From positions 124,001 to 188,000 of the forward strand of contig NZ_JAPDOG010000005.1 in the NCBI RefSeq assembly GCF_026013545.1: a DNA stretch of 64,000 bases. The letters run 5' to 3'. Positions 9,812 to 19,513 of the stretch are shown piece after piece. The DNA is from Defluviimonas salinarum. Lineage in GTDB: Bacteria > Pseudomonadota > Alphaproteobacteria > Rhodobacterales > Rhodobacteraceae. The translations under genes and the position numbers were made by a program. The first letter of the stretch is position 1. The number at the start of each line of letters is the position of its first letter. The notes below the pieces were generated by a model. That model made no database searches and was not told the DNA's origin. It worked only from the letters and a program-made list of their open reading frames with translations.

Positions 9812-10182
9812 AGCGGATATCGACCGGATCGCCGTTCGAAGCGACGATGGGTTATAGCCGGGCAGTCGTGAAGGGTGGCTGGTGTTTTGTCTCGGGCGTG
9901 ACCGGCTATGATTACGCCACGATGACGATGCCGGAGCAAATCGCAGATCAGGCACGGAACTGCTTCTCGACGATCCGCGATGTCCTGGGTGAGGCTGGAT
10001 TCACCCTCGAGGATGTGGTGCGAGTGCAGTATACGGTGACCGATGCCGCGCTGGTCGAGGACCTGGTGCCGGCGCTCGGAGAGGCGTTCGGCGAGATCCG
10101 GCCGGCGGCGACCATGGTGGTCGCGGGGCTGATCCGGCCAGAAATGAAGGTCGAGATCGAGGTCACCGCCTTCAAGGGGTGA
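9808..10182 (+). CDS. RidA/YjgF family protein (reactive enamine/imine deaminase)
   Basis: A 124-residue single-domain Rid protein. Archetypal RidA hydrolyses reactive enamines released by PLP enzymes. The conserved arginine is present in the segment EIRPAATMVVAG, and EIEVTAFKG is the usual C-terminal strand. The start overlaps the rdgB stop by four bases (ATGA). The position between rdgB and hemW fits general metabolite repair, but the exact substrate cannot be read from sequence. Confidence 0.85.
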   Translation: MKRISTGSPFEATMGYSRAVVKGGWCFVSGVTGYDYATMTMPEQIADQARNCFSTIRDVLGEAGFTLEDVVRVQYTVTDAALVEDLVPALGEAFGEIRPAATMVVAGLIRPEMKVEIEVTAFKG

Positions 10183-10208
10183 AGACGGGTCGGACCGGAG
10201 TGGCATTG

Positions 10209-11363
10209 ATGGAAGACTGGCAGCACGGTGGTTTTGGGCTTTATTTGCACTGGCCGTTCTGCGCGTCTAAATGCCCCTATTGCGATTTCAACTCCCACGT
10301 CGCGGCCGAGATCGATCAGGAGCGCTGGAAGCGGGCCTATCTCTCGGAGATCGAGCGGGTCGGACGCGAAACCGAGGGTCGTATCCTCAACACCGTATTC
10401 TTCGGCGGCGGCACGCCGTCGCTGATGGCGCCCGAACTGGTGGCGGCGATCCTCGACAAGGTGCGTGCGACCTGGAGGATGGCGAACGATCTCGAAGTGA
10501 CGCTCGAGGCCAATCCCGGCAGCGTCGAGGCCGGGCGGTTCCGCGGCTATGCCGAGGCCGGGGTCAACCGGATCTCGATGGGTATTCAGGCGTTGAACGA
10601 CGTTGATCTGAAGCGACTCGGGCGGCTGCATTCGGTCACGGAGGCGCGTGCGGCGTTCGATGTGGCGCGCGATGTTTTCGCGCGGGTGAGCTTCGATCTC
10701 ATCTACGCGCGTCAGGATCAAAATCTGCGCGCTTGGGAGACGGAACTTGGCGAAGCGATGGCGATGGCGGTGGATCACCTGTCGCTCTATCAACTGACGA
10801 TCGAGGACGGGACGGCCTTCGGCGCCCGCCACACGGCGGGTGGTTTGAAGGGATTGCCCGAGGACGATCTGTCGGCAGATATGTATCTGAAAACACAAGA
10901 TATTCTAGGACCCTCCGGTATGCCCGCCTACGAGGTGTCGAACCACGCGCGAGATGGGGCGGAGAGCCGGCACAACCTGATCTACTGGCGCTATGGCGAT
11001 TACGCCGGGATCGGGCCGGGAGCACACGGCCGGCTGACGCTCAAAGGACAGAGGTTTGCGACGGAAACGCCGCTCGCTCCTTCCAGATGGCTACAGCAGG
11101 TCGAGGCGACAGGCCACGGAGAGTCTCCGCGCGAAGCTATTTCGGAGGCCGATCAGGCCGGCGAATACCTGATGATGGCGCTGAGGCTGGCCGAGGGCAT
11201 GGATATGAACCGGTATGCGCAGCTTGCTGGAGTCGGGTTGGATGAGATCGCCGTGGACCGACTTGAAGAGCTCGGGATGCTACGCCGCGATAGCACGCGA
11301 ATTGCCGCGACGGCAGCAGGTCGTGCCGTATTAAACGCCGTAATTCGCGAGTTGATGCCATGA
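10209..11363 (+). CDS. hemW: HemW, radical SAM haem chaperone (formerly coproporphyrinogen oxidase-like)
   Basis: The 384-residue protein has the radical-SAM cluster ligands CxxxCxxC (Cys18, Cys22, Cys25) and the GGGTPS SAM loop. HemW proteins bind haem and deliver it to respiratory targets; the HemN-type residues for coproporphyrinogen III oxidation are not expected, and I would not call it an oxidase. I chose the ATG at 10209 (CGGAG 8 bases upstream, then DWQHGGFGLYLHWPFC); a GTG at 10179 overlapping the previous stop adds ten residues and is an alternative. Confidence 0.9.
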   Translation: MEDWQHGGFGLYLHWPFCASKCPYCDFNSHVAAEIDQERWKRAYLSEIERVGRETEGRILNTVFFGGGTPSLMAPELVAAILDKVRATWRMANDLEVTLEANPGSVEAGRFRGYAEAGVNRISMGIQALNDVDLKRLGRLHSVTEARAAFDVARDVFARVSFDLIYARQDQNLRAWETELGEAMAMAVDHLSLYQLTIEDGTAFGARHTAGGLKGLPEDDLSADMYLKTQDILGPSGMPAYEVSNHARDGAESRHNLIYWRYGDYAGIGPGAHGRLTLKGQRFATETPLAPSRWLQQVEATGHGESPREAISEADQAGEYLMMALRLAEGMDMNRYAQLAGVGLDEIAVDRLEELGMLRRDSTRIAATAAGRAVLNAVIRELMP

Positions 11364-11716
11364 TCCGCCCGATCTGGCTGCTCGCGGGCGGCGCAGCCCT
11401 GGCATTGGCCGCGGCCGGAATCGTGCTCCCGCTCGTGCCGACGGTCCCTTTTCTGCTGCTCGCGGCTTTCTGTTTCGCAAGGGGGTCGGAGCGGATGCAT
11501 GGCTGGCTTGTGGCGCATCATCAGTTCGGACCGCCAATCCGGGACTGGCAGGAGCGTGGCGCGGTCTCGCGGCGCGTAAAGTGGATAGCGAGCGCGTCGA
11601 TTGCAGCTGCGCTGTGCCTCGCCGCGGCATTCCGCCTGCCCCTCGGGCTGCTGGCCGTGCAGGCCGTCGTTCTCTGTGGCGTGCTGCTGTTTCTTTGGAC
11701 GCGGCCTGAGGCCTAG
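11360..11716 (+). CDS. YbaN family (DUF454) inner-membrane protein
   Basis: A 118-residue protein with three predicted membrane segments: two near the N-terminus around a PLVPTVPFLLLAAFCFARGS stretch typical of DUF454, and one or two at the C-terminus. The function of the family is not established. It overlaps hemW by four bases (ATGA) and ends at a CTAG shared with parB on the other strand. Confidence 0.85.
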   Translation: MIRPIWLLAGGAALALAAAGIVLPLVPTVPFLLLAAFCFARGSERMHGWLVAHHQFGPPIRDWQERGAVSRRVKWIASASIAAALCLAAAFRLPLGLLAVQAVVLCGVLLFLWTRPEA

Positions 11717-12606
11717 CGAGTCGAACTCAGGATCTGGCAGAGCTCGTCAAGCTCGTCGAGCGTTCGGTAAGTGATCATCAGATTGCCGCCGTCATGGCCC
11801 TTGTGGTCGATCACTACCTTCATCTTCAGATTGGCCGAGAGATCCTGTTCGAGAACGCGGGTATCGGCGTCCTTCTCCGGGCGCGCCGCCTGTCGCGGTG
11901 CGGTTGTTTTGGCCGGAGCCTTGGCCAGCCGCTCGGTTTCGCGTACCGAAAGACCCTTTGCGATGACCTGCCGTGCCAGGGCGACGGGATTGTCCGTGGT
12001 GACGAGCGCGCGGGCATGCCCGGCGGTCAGCTGACCTTCACGCAGCCAGGTCTGGACCTCGTCGGGCAGGGTCAGCAGCCGCAGGAGATTGGCGATGTGG
12101 CTGCGGCTCTTCGAGAGGCCTTCCGCGAGCTTCTCCTGGGTGTGACCGAACCGGTCCATGAGCTGGCGGTAACCCATCGCCTCTTCGACCGGGTTCAGGT
12201 CGGCGCGCTGGATGTTTTCGATGATCGCGACTTCAAGCACCTCGGTATCGGTGAATTCCCGAACGACGACCGGAACGTCGTGAAGTTGCGCCATCTGCGC
12301 GGCGCGCCAGCGTCGCTCGCCGGCTACAATCTCGTAACTATCTGATTTTCTTGGATTTTGCCTGACAATTAGTGGCTGAATAATGCCCTTCGCGCGGATC
12401 GATGCGGCAAGCTCCTCAAGCTGCTCGCGCGGAAAATCCCGGCGGGGCTGGTCGGGATTGGGCTCGAGCTTCTCAACCGGCACGCGCGCGTCTGACCGCC
12501 GAGGGCGGTCACCAAGCGAGTCCTCCGCCCGGTCAAGATTGACGTCCGCCATAAGGGCCGAAAGACCGCGGCCGAGACCGCGCCGTTCGCTCTTTCTGTC
12601 TGACAT
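11713..12606 (-). CDS. parB: Chromosome partitioning protein ParB
   Basis: CTP-dependent clamp that loads at parS and spreads to segregate the origin region. The 297-residue protein starts with the usual RRGLGRGLSALM peptide that contacts ParA, followed by the ParB/Srx CTPase region (QPLIVRQNP, AGERRWRAAQMA) and a helix-turn-helix with LAEGLSKSRSHIANLLRLL, then a C-terminal dimerisation domain. It lies 13 bases after parA. Its probable sites are the parS palindromes at 13989-14004 and 15894-15909, within 3.3 kb. Confidence 0.96.
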   Translation of the reverse strand: MSDRKSERRGLGRGLSALMADVNLDRAEDSLGDRPRRSDARVPVEKLEPNPDQPRRDFPREQLEELAASIRAKGIIQPLIVRQNPRKSDSYEIVAGERRWRAAQMAQLHDVPVVVREFTDTEVLEVAIIENIQRADLNPVEEAMGYRQLMDRFGHTQEKLAEGLSKSRSHIANLLRLLTLPDEVQTWLREGQLTAGHARALVTTDNPVALARQVIAKGLSVRETERLAKAPAKTTAPRQAARPEKDADTRVLEQDLSANLKMKVVIDHKGHDGGNLMITYRTLDELDELCQILSSTR

Positions 12607-12619
12607 GTGTTGCCCTTTC

Positions 12620-13423
12620 CTAGCTCTTCCCGTGCCGCGCCAGCATTTCCTGCGCAAGCGCGCGATAGGCAAGACTTCCCTTCGACATCGTGTCGTAAAC
12701 GAGAACCGGCACCGCGTAGGACGGTGCCTCGCTCAGCCGGACATTGCGTGGCACGACCGTCTCATACACCAGCGCGCCGAGGTTGTCGCGGGCATCAGCC
12801 TCTACCTGTTGTGAGAGATTGTTCCGGCTATCATACATCGTGAGGACGATGCCCTCGATCCGCAGATCCGCATTGGCGGTTTGCCGGACTTGCCGGATCG
12901 ACAGCATCAGCTGCGAAAGGCCCTCGAGCGCATAGAATTCGGCCTGCAGCGGCACCAGGACCGAATGTGCGGCGACCATCGCGTTGACGGTGAGCAGGCT
13001 GAGCGAAGGCGGACAATCGATCAGGATGTAGTCAAAGTCAAAACTGTCGATCGCCGGCTGTCGCAGCGCGTCGTGCAAAAGAAAACTGCGCTTTTCGTTC
13101 GCGACAAGCTCAATGTCGGCCGACGAGAGATCGGTCGTTGCGGGACAGAGCCAGAGCCCCTCGACTTTCGTCGGGCGAATCACGTCCATCAGTGATGCGT
13201 CTTCGATCAGGAGATCGTAGGTGGTCCTTTCCCGCTGCGCGGGCTCAATGCCGAGGCCGGTTGACGCGTTGCCCTGAGGATCGATGTCGACGAGGAGCAC
13301 GCTCAAACCCTCTTCGGCGAGCGCCGCGGAAAGATTGATCGCGGTCGTGGTTTTGCCCACCCCGCCCTTCTGGTTGGCGACTGCGATGATTCGCGGGCCC
13401 GGCGGACGAGTCGGATCAGACAC
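12620..13423 (-). CDS. parA: Chromosome partitioning ATPase ParA (Soj)
   Basis: Walker-type ATPase that moves ParB-parS complexes along the nucleoid. The deviant Walker A motif KGGVGKTT is at residues 19-26, with [13 protein letters not shown] and the Walker B region [13 protein letters not shown] following; the 267-residue length is normal. Its start overlaps the end of rsmG by eight bases, tying it into the mnmE-mnmG-rsmG-parA-parB operon. Confidence 0.97.
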   Translation of the reverse strand: MSDPTRPPGPRIIAVANQKGGVGKTTTAINLSAALAEEGLSVLLVDIDPQGNASTGLGIEPAQRERTTYDLLIEDASLMDVIRPTKVEGLWLCPATTDLSSADIELVANEKRSFLLHDALRQPAIDSFDFDYILIDCPPSLSLLTVNAMVAAHSVLVPLQAEFYALEGLSQLMLSIRQVRQTANADLRIEGIVLTMYDSRNNLSQQVEADARDNLGALVYETVVPRNVRLSEAPSYAVPVLVYDTMSKGSLAYRALAQEMLARHGKS

Positions 13424-14033
13424 GCGTGATACCTCCGATGGTCAGGATGACGGCGTCGGGATCCGTCCTGCTCGGTGTCTTTTGATAGGAAAACTTCCAA
13501 TCTTCAAGCGCTTGATCGATCTCGACCTGGTGATTCGCGCCTTTAGGGAACAAGGCGACACCGCCGGTTGCGAGGTGCCGATCAGCAAAGCGCACAAGCG
13601 TCGCAAGAGGCGCAAGTGCTCGCGCCGAAACGACCTCGGCCTTGATCGGCTCGAGCGCTTCGATTCGCTCGGCCCGAACCTCGGTCGTGAGGCCGAGTTC
13701 GCGGCTTACCGTGTCAAGGAACGCGGCCTTCCGCTGATCGCTTTCCACAAGCGTTACTCTCAGGTCCGGGCGCTCGTCCGCCGCCAGAATCGCGGCAACG
13801 AGCCCCGGAAAGCCGCCACCGCTCCCAAGGTCGGTCCAAGTCCGGGCTACTGGAGGAGCCAAGTCGAAGATCTGCACCGAGTCGGCAAGATGCCGGCGTC
13901 TTACGTCATCGATCGTCGAGCGCGCGACGAGATTGATCGCCGGATTCCATTTCCGGAGTATGGAAACGTAGTTTTCAAACCGATTAGATGTTTCACGTGA
14001 AACATTCCGCCCGAAGTCAAAGATCTCGCCCAC
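13416..14033 (-). CDS. rsmG: 16S rRNA (guanine(527)-N7)-methyltransferase RsmG
   Basis: Methylates G527 of 16S rRNA using S-adenosylmethionine. The 205-residue product has the SAM-binding motif [15 protein letters not shown] and the later ARALAPL segment of the GidB family. A perfect parS palindrome forms codons 10-16 (reading NVSRETS), so this stretch of coding sequence must satisfy both the enzyme and ParB. It begins two bases after mnmG and overlaps parA by eight bases. Confidence 0.95.
   Translation of the reverse strand: MGEIFDFGRNVSRETSNRFENYVSILRKWNPAINLVARSTIDDVRRRHLADSVQIFDLAPPVARTWTDLGSGGGFPGLVAAILAADERPDLRVTLVESDQRKAAFLDTVSRELGLTTEVRAERIEALEPIKAEVVSARALAPLATLVRFADRHLATGGVALFPKGANHQVEIDQALEDWKFSYQKTPSRTDPDAVILTIGGITRV
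13989..14004. promoter_or_regulatory. parS site 1 (inside rsmG)
   Basis: A 16-base perfect palindrome TGTTTCACGTGAAACA identical to the bacterial parS consensus; with flanking bases the symmetry extends to 18 bases (13988-14005). It lies in the 5' end of the rsmG coding region. Confidence 0.95.
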
Positions 14034-14035
14034 GC

Positions 14036-15910
14036 CTACCCCGCCGTGCGCTGCTTATCAGCGCGCCGCAGCGCCGCCAAGATGACCGTCAACGCCGCCG
14101 GCGTAATGCCATCGATACGGCTCGCATGTCCTAGAGTTCTCGGCTGCGCGCGCAATAGCTTCTCGCGCAGTTCGTAGGACAATCCGCGCAGCGCCGGATA
14201 ATCGAAATCTGCTGGGATTTCATGATGTTCATCTCGCTGCATCGCTGCAACATCGGATCTTTGCCGGTCGATATAATTGGCGTAAAGCGCGTCGCGTGCG
14301 AGTTGCTCCTGGATTTCGAGATCGATATCCGCAAGCGCCGGATCGATTCGCTCCAGTGTCGAAAAATCCACATCCGGAAAGGACAGCAGTGCAAAAGCCG
14401 AACGGCGCTGTCCATCCTGGCTGATGCTGATACCCCGCTCCGCCGCTTCGCGCGGCGTGATTTGAACCGCCTCCAGCGCCGACCGGCCCGCGGTGAGTCG
14501 TTCCATCTTTCCGAGGAAGCGCTGTCGCCGATCTTCTTCGACACATCCGAGTTCGATACCGAATCCCGTGAGTCGCTGGTCCGCATTATCGGCGCGCAGC
14601 GACAACCGGAATTCCGCGCGCGACGTGAACATACGGTACGGCTCTGTCACGCCACGCGTTACCAGATCGTCGATCATCACGCCGATATAGCTCTTCGTGC
14701 GGCTGAAGGTCACCGGTGGCCGGCCCAGCGCAGCGAGTCCAGCGTTAAGCCCCGCGACGAGGCCCTGCGCCGCGGCCTCCTCATATCCTGTAGTTCCGTT
14801 TATTTGGCCCGCAAGATATAGACCCGGTACCTGCTTCACCGCCAGAGTCGGCGCCAGCGCGCGGGGATCCACGTAGTCATATTCGATCGCGTAACCGGGC
14901 TGCAGTATCTCCACGGCTTCAAGCCCGGCGATCGAGCGAACGTAGGACTCCTGCACATCCAGCGGCAACGATGTTGAAATACCATTGGGATAGACTGTCG
15001 GATCGTCCAACCCTTCCGGCTCAAGAAATACCTGGTGCGACGTTTTGTCGGCAAATCGAACGACTTTGTCCTCGATCGAGGGGCAGTAGCGCGGACCCAC
15101 GCCCTCAATATGGCCGCCATACATGGCAGAGCGCGAAAGGTTGTCCCGAATCAACGCATGGGTGCGCTCGTTCGTATGAGTTATTGCACAACTGATCTGG
15201 CGCGCGAACGGGCGCCGATTGAGGAAGGAAAACAGCACTGGCTCCGCGTCGCCGTCCTGAAGCTCCAAGCCATCCCAGTTGATCGTGCGTCCATCAAGCC
15301 GCGGCGGCGTTCCCGTCTTGAGCCGGCCAAGCGGAAGTCCAAATCCATCAATTCGTTCGGCCAACCGGACTGAGGGCCTGTCGCCGATTCGGCCTCCCGG
15401 CTGGCGCTGATCGCCGATATGGATCACTCCGCGAAGGAACGTGCCAGAGGTCAGGACAACGGCATGGGCTTCAATGACCGCGCCATCAGCGAGAACGACA
15501 CCGGCAACTCCCTGATCATGAATTCGGAAATCAATGACTTCGCCCTCTATCAGGACGAGGTCGGGCCGCGCTTCCATCTCCGAAATCATAGCCTGCCGGT
15601 AGAGTTTTCGATCCGCTTGAGCACGCGGTCCCTGGACCGCTGGCCCCTTGCGCCGATTAAGGAGCCGGAACTGGATGCCGGCTTTATCCGCCACCCGCCC
15701 CATCACGCCATCGAGCGCATCGACCTCGCGGACGAGATGGCCCTTACCAAGCCCTCCGATCGCCGGATTGCAAGACATCACGCCAATACCATCTCGGCGC
15801 AGCGTCACAAGTGCCGTCGAAGCACCGAGCCGCGCCGCTGCATGAGCCGCCTCGACCCCTGCATGCCCGCCACCGACCACCACGACGTCAAAATGTTTCA
15901 CGTGAAACAC
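14036..15910 (-). CDS. mnmG: tRNA uridine-5-carboxymethylaminomethyl synthase subunit MnmG
   Basis: With MnmE makes the cmnm5 modification at wobble U34 of several tRNAs, using FAD and a folate one-carbon unit. The 624-residue protein opens with the FAD-binding loop [19 protein letters not shown] and has the family blocks [20 protein letters not shown] and [10 protein letters not shown]. It appears to start at a GTG (15910); a second GTG lies three codons in. The first six codons (MFHVKH) are a parS palindrome. It follows mnmE by three bases. Confidence 0.96.
   Translation of the reverse strand: MFHVKHFDVVVVGGGHAGVEAAHAAARLGASTALVTLRRDGIGVMSCNPAIGGLGKGHLVREVDALDGVMGRVADKAGIQFRLLNRRKGPAVQGPRAQADRKLYRQAMISEMEARPDLVLIEGEVIDFRIHDQGVAGVVLADGAVIEAHAVVLTSGTFLRGVIHIGDQRQPGGRIGDRPSVRLAERIDGFGLPLGRLKTGTPPRLDGRTINWDGLELQDGDAEPVLFSFLNRRPFARQISCAITHTNERTHALIRDNLSRSAMYGGHIEGVGPRYCPSIEDKVVRFADKTSHQVFLEPEGLDDPTVYPNGISTSLPLDVQESYVRSIAGLEAVEILQPGYAIEYDYVDPRALAPTLAVKQVPGLYLAGQINGTTGYEEAAAQGLVAGLNAGLAALGRPPVTFSRTKSYIGVMIDDLVTRGVTEPYRMFTSRAEFRLSLRADNADQRLTGFGIELGCVEEDRRQRFLGKMERLTAGRSALEAVQITPREAAERGISISQDGQRRSAFALLSFPDVDFSTLERIDPALADIDLEIQEQLARDALYANYIDRQRSDVAAMQRDEHHEIPADFDYPALRGLSYELREKLLRAQPRTLGHASRIDGITPAALTVILAALRRADKQRTAG
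15894..15909. promoter_or_regulatory. parS site 2 (over the mnmG start)
   Basis: The same perfect 16-base palindrome TGTTTCACGTGAAACA, covering all but the first base of the mnmG start codon and the next five codons. The distance to parS site 1 is 1905 bases. Confidence 0.95.
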
Positions 15911-15913
15911 TCC

Positions 15914-17209
15914 TCACTTGCCGATGCAGAAACTCGAGAAGATTTCATCGAGAAGATCCTCAACATCAACACGCCCGACCAGAGAATCGAGCGCCCTCAC
16001 GGCATGCCGGAGATTTTCGGCAGCCAGCTCCGCCCGATCCGGTCCGTTTCTTACCTCATCACGCGCCGATTCCATAGACCCCACGGCGCGCTCGATTGCC
16101 AATCGATGCCGCTCGCGCGTGATAAGCCCCGCGGAACCGGCGCGCTTCCCGAGTCGCTCCGAAATCGCCGCAATCAGCTCCGACACGCCCTGCCCCGTCA
16201 TTCCCGAGACACCCATTCTTGACCCGCCACCCGCGCTGAGATCCGCCTTCGCGCTGACAACGATATCCTCGGGCAGCGGCTCGATCATCGGCACAGCTTC
16301 ACCTTCGACCAGAAACACCCGAAGATCGGCGAGCCGCGCCCGCGCCAGAGCGCGCTCTACACCGATGCTTTCCACATGGTCGTCCGTCTCTCGCAACCCT
16401 GCAGTATCGAGCAACGTCACCGCCAGACCGTCGAGATCCATACGCACTTCAATCACGTCCCGCGTCGTACCGGCAACTTCGGACGTGATTGCTGCGTCGC
16501 GCCCGGCCAGTGCATTGAGCAGCGTCGATTTCCCGGCATTCGGACGGCCGACGATGGCGACCTCGAAACCTTCCCGGACCCGCTCCGCCGCCCCGAAACC
16601 CCTCATCTCACGCCGCAGTTCCTCGGCGACCGCGTCGATAAGCGCCAGAACCTCCGGTGTTACATCCACCGGCACATCCTCGTCCGCAAAATCGATCGTC
16701 GCCTCCAAGAGCGCCGCCGCGCGAATCAGATCGCGGCGCCACCCTTCGGCGCGCGCCCCGACCGCCCCTGACAGCACCCGCAGCGCCTGTTTGCGTTGCG
16801 CCTCGGTTTCCGCCTCGATGAGATCTGCAAGTCCCTCGACCTGCGCAAGGTCGAGCCGACCATTCTCCAGCGCCCGCCGCGTGAACTCTCCTGCGTCCGC
16901 GGGGCGCAGACCCGGCCGCTCCGATAACGCCTTCAGCACCGCCGCGACGGTTGCGGTCGCGCCATGCACCTGCAGCTCTGCCGTCTCTTCCCCGGTGAAA
17001 CTCGCCCCCGCCGCATAGGTCACGATCATTGCTTCGTCGATCACCTCTCCGTCGAGCCTCAGCTTCCGAAGACCGGCCCGTCGCGGCGGCGGCAAACTCC
17101 CGGCGAGAAACCTGACCGCGGGCCAGGCGTCCGGACCTGAAATCCGGATGACCGCAATACCCGCCTTGCCCCGCGCCGAAGCCAGGGCGTAGATCGTGTC
17201 CATGGTCAT
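15914..17209 (-). CDS. mnmE: tRNA modification GTPase MnmE
   Basis: GTPase partner of MnmG. The 431-residue protein has the N-terminal folate-binding domain ([22 protein letters not shown]), a helical domain, the inserted G domain with P-loop [16 protein letters not shown] and DTAGLRE, and the C-terminal FCIGK peptide whose cysteine is essential in characterised MnmE. It heads the run mnmE-mnmG-rsmG-parA-parB; only 24 bases separate it from the rho stop upstream, so rho read-through is possible. Confidence 0.96.
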   Translation of the reverse strand: MTMDTIYALASARGKAGIAVIRISGPDAWPAVRFLAGSLPPPRRAGLRKLRLDGEVIDEAMIVTYAAGASFTGEETAELQVHGATATVAAVLKALSERPGLRPADAGEFTRRALENGRLDLAQVEGLADLIEAETEAQRKQALRVLSGAVGARAEGWRRDLIRAAALLEATIDFADEDVPVDVTPEVLALIDAVAEELRREMRGFGAAERVREGFEVAIVGRPNAGKSTLLNALAGRDAAITSEVAGTTRDVIEVRMDLDGLAVTLLDTAGLRETDDHVESIGVERALARARLADLRVFLVEGEAVPMIEPLPEDIVVSAKADLSAGGGSRMGVSGMTGQGVSELIAAISERLGKRAGSAGLITRERHRLAIERAVGSMESARDEVRNGPDRAELAAENLRHAVRALDSLVGRVDVEDLLDEIFSSFCIGK

Positions 17210-17233
17210 AACCTATTGTTTTACCTAAATAAA

Positions 17234-18505
17234 TTAGGCGTTCATCGAGTCGAAGAACTCGGAGTTCGTCTTGGTTTGCTTGAGCTTGGAGATCAGGAAC
17301 TCGATCGCGTCCGTCGTTCCCATCGGGTTGAGGATGCGGCGCAGGACGTACGTTTTCTGCAGATCGTTCTTGTCCACCAAGAGATCTTCCTTCCGGGTTC
17401 CGGACTTGAGGATATCCATGGCCGGATAGACCCGCTTGTCCGCGACCTTGCGGTCGAGCACGATCTCCGAGTTGCCGGTACCCTTGAATTCTTCGAAGAT
17501 CACCTCGTCCATCCGGCTTCCGGTATCGATCAGCGCGGTCGCAATGATCGTCAGCGAACCGCCCTCCTCGATGTTGCGCGCCGCCCCGAAGAACCGCTTC
17601 GGCCGCTGCAGCGCGTTCGCGTCGACGCCGCCGGTCAGCACCTTGCCCGAGGACGGCACGACGGTGTTGAACGCCCGCCCGAGGCGGGTGATCGAGTCGA
17701 GCAGGATCACCACATCGCGCTTGTGCTCCACGAGCCGCTTCGCCTTCTCGATCACCATGTCGCTCACCGCGACGTGGCGCGTCGCCGGTTCGTCGAAGGT
17801 CGAGGAGATAACCTCGCCCTTCACGCTGCGCTGCATGTCCGTCACTTCTTCCGGACGCTCGTCGATCAGAAGCACGATCAGATAGCATTCCGGGTGGTTG
17901 GTCTCGATCGAATGCGCGATGTTCTGCAGAAGCACGGTCTTGCCGGTCCTCGGCGGCGCCACGATCAGCGCGCGTTGCCCCTTCCCGATCGGCGCGACCA
18001 GGTCGATGATCCGCGCCGACCGATCCTTGATGGTCGGATCCTCGATTTCCATCTTGAGCCGCTCGTCGGGATAGAGCGGCGTCAGGTTGTCGAACGCGAC
18101 CTTGTGCCGCGCCTTCTCCGGGTTCTCGAAGTTGATCGACGTCACCTTGGTCAGCGCGAAGTAACGCTCGTTCTCGCCGGGCGCGCGGATCACCCCTTCG
18201 ACGGTGTCGCCGGTGCGCAGCGAGTACTGGCGCAGCATGTCGGGGCTGACATAGATGTCATCCGGACCCGGCAGGTAGTTAGCCTCGGGCGAACGCAGGA
18301 AGCCGAACCCGTCCTGAAGCACCTCCAGCACGCCGTCTCCGCCGATCTCCCAGCCTTCCTCGGCATGCTCCTTCAGGATCGAGAACATCATCTCGCCCTT
18401 GCGCATCGTCGAGGCGTTCTCGACCTCGAGGTCCTCGGCCATGGCCAGCAGGTCAGCCGGGCTCTTTGCCTTCAGTTCGGCAAGGTTCAGTCGCTCTTGG
18501 GTCAT
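17234..18505 (-). CDS. rho: Transcription termination factor Rho
   Basis: Hexameric RNA-dependent ATPase that ends transcription. The 423-residue protein has the N-terminal helical domain ([20 protein letters not shown]), the cold-shock-like RNA-binding fold ([20 protein letters not shown]), the P-loop [14 protein letters not shown] and the Q/R-loop region. A 127-base leader (18506-18632) separates it from hemJ; rho genes are often autoregulated through such leaders, but I see no defined attenuator here. Confidence 0.97.
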   Translation of the reverse strand: MTQERLNLAELKAKSPADLLAMAEDLEVENASTMRKGEMMFSILKEHAEEGWEIGGDGVLEVLQDGFGFLRSPEANYLPGPDDIYVSPDMLRQYSLRTGDTVEGVIRAPGENERYFALTKVTSINFENPEKARHKVAFDNLTPLYPDERLKMEIEDPTIKDRSARIIDLVAPIGKGQRALIVAPPRTGKTVLLQNIAHSIETNHPECYLIVLLIDERPEEVTDMQRSVKGEVISSTFDEPATRHVAVSDMVIEKAKRLVEHKRDVVILLDSITRLGRAFNTVVPSSGKVLTGGVDANALQRPKRFFGAARNIEEGGSLTIIATALIDTGSRMDEVIFEEFKGTGNSEIVLDRKVADKRVYPAMDILKSGTRKEDLLVDKNDLQKTYVLRRILNPMGTTDAIEFLISKLKQTKTNSEFFDSMNA

Positions 18506-18632
18506 TGGGAACCGATCGTATCAGGCACGGCCCTCGGGGCGGCGCGAAGGGTCATCAGGGGAAATACCGCACGCCGGACGGCGGGGCTTGGCCGATCCTT
18601 ACACGCGCATACGCCCCGGAGTCAATCTCCGC

Positions 18633-19082
18633 TCAGAACCGAACGATGACCGAGACCACGATGATGACCAGCAGCACCGTCGGAATCTCATTCATCAGCC
18701 GGTAGGTGCGACCCGTCCGGCTGTTCCGCCCGGCAACGAAATCCTTGCGCCGATACCCCAGCCAGTGATGGAACCATGTCATCACCATCACCGCACCAGC
18801 CTTGGTCCAGGGCCAGATCGCACTCCAGTCGACGATCCCCGGCGTGAACACCAGGCAAAGCCCGAACACCCAGGTCGCCGTCATCGCGGGGTTCATGATC
18901 AGCCGCAGAACTTTGCGCTCCATCACCTGAAACAGGCGGTCGGTCTCGCCACCGGATTCCACGGACTCGGCGTGATAGACGAAAAGCCGCGGCAGGTAGA
19001 ACAGCCCCGCCATCCAGGCGATCACAGAGATTACATGGAACACCTTGGTCCATGGATAGATCGCCACCAGAAAGTCCGTCAC
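18633..19082 (-). CDS. hemJ: Protoporphyrinogen IX oxidase HemJ
   Basis: Membrane enzyme for the last-but-one step of haem synthesis in bacteria lacking HemG/HemY. The 149-residue product has four hydrophobic segments, the conserved histidine in KVFHVISVIAWMAGLFYLPR and the pair of later motifs KVLRLIMNPAM and WFHHWLGYRRKDF. It starts at a GTG with purine-rich sequence upstream. Its 5' end borders the probable replication origin. Confidence 0.92.
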   Translation of the reverse strand: MTDFLVAIYPWTKVFHVISVIAWMAGLFYLPRLFVYHAESVESGGETDRLFQVMERKVLRLIMNPAMTATWVFGLCLVFTPGIVDWSAIWPWTKAGAVMVMTWFHHWLGYRRKDFVAGRNSRTGRTYRLMNEIPTVLLVIIVVSVIVRF

Positions 19083-19231
19083 CTGCCCGCTCCCTCACGT
19101 CCGTTCGCGTTTCTTCCTAATCAATGAATATGGAAAGAAAAGAGATGTAGTAGATCTTGGGCCTGTGGATGACAGGGATTACACCCGGAATACAGTGGAC
19201 ACCCACAAGCCGACAACCCTGAGGAAAGCTC

Positions 19232-19240
19232 CGTGCATAA
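19232..19240 (-). promoter_or_regulatory. DnaA box candidate
   Basis: Reads TTATGCACG on the minus strand, one mismatch (last base) from TTATNCACA. Confidence 0.5.
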
Positions 19241-19317
19241 CTTTCGCATCAGCACGAATTCTCGAATTTTTCTCCTTTGTATTCTAAGCGTTAACTATAC
19301 CCCTTTTCCGGTTGACC

Positions 19318-19326
19318 TGGGGATAA
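19318..19326 (-). promoter_or_regulatory. DnaA box candidate
   Basis: Reads TTATCCCCA on the minus strand, one mismatch from TTATCCACA. It borders the AT-rich tract ending near 19310. Confidence 0.55.
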
Positions 19327-19390
19327 CTTTTGTTGCCCGAAGTGCCGCCACGGCAGAGTTTTCCCCAGATCTGAGTAAGTGCGGCGCACA

Positions 19391-19399
19391 GGTGGATAA
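19391..19399 (-). promoter_or_regulatory. DnaA box candidate
   Basis: Reads TTATCCACC on the minus strand, one mismatch at the last base of TTATCCACA. Confidence 0.55.
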
Positions 19400-19492
19400 T
19401 CCGTCATCGCGCTTGACATAACCACTCCGGTTCCGCCAGCAACGTCCGGAACCCGATTTATCCCCGGATTGATACCTGCCCTCCCCTTGGCC

Positions 19493-19501
19493 TTGTCCAC
19501 A
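19493..19501 (+). promoter_or_regulatory. DnaA box candidate
   Basis: Reads TTGTCCACA, one mismatch from TTATCCACA. It lies 12 bases before the maf start, so DnaA bound here could also affect maf. Confidence 0.55.
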
Positions 19502-19513
19502 GAACGGTCCCCA

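Larger units (their letters stand above)
19083..19513. other. Probable chromosomal replication origin (oriC)
   Basis: The only gene-free stretch over 300 bases in the window. It contains four 9-mers one mismatch from TTWTNCACA/TTATCCACA (19232, 19318, 19391, 19493) and three more with two mismatches (19164, 19359, 19458). It also holds AT-rich tracts at about 19111-19160 and 19251-19310, unlike the surrounding GC-rich sequence. Genes point away from it on both sides, and the parABS genes and two parS sites lie 3-8 kb away. dnaA itself is not adjacent. A maf promoter may also lie here (TTGACA at 19413). Confidence 0.8.

Noticed and set aside
10179-10208. GTG start of hemW overlapping the previous stop
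   Set aside because: It has weaker ribosome-site support than the ATG at 10209 and adds residues not expected in the family; kept only as an alternative.
18551-18585. A possible third GGAAATAC repeat in the rho leader
   Set aside because: Only GGAAATACCGC is shared; the G tract and perfect hairpin of the other two copies are missing.
19083-19513. CtrA or methylation-control sites in the origin region
   Set aside because: I find no clear TTAA-N7-TTAA pair and no convincing GANTC cluster; GTTAAC alone is not enough.
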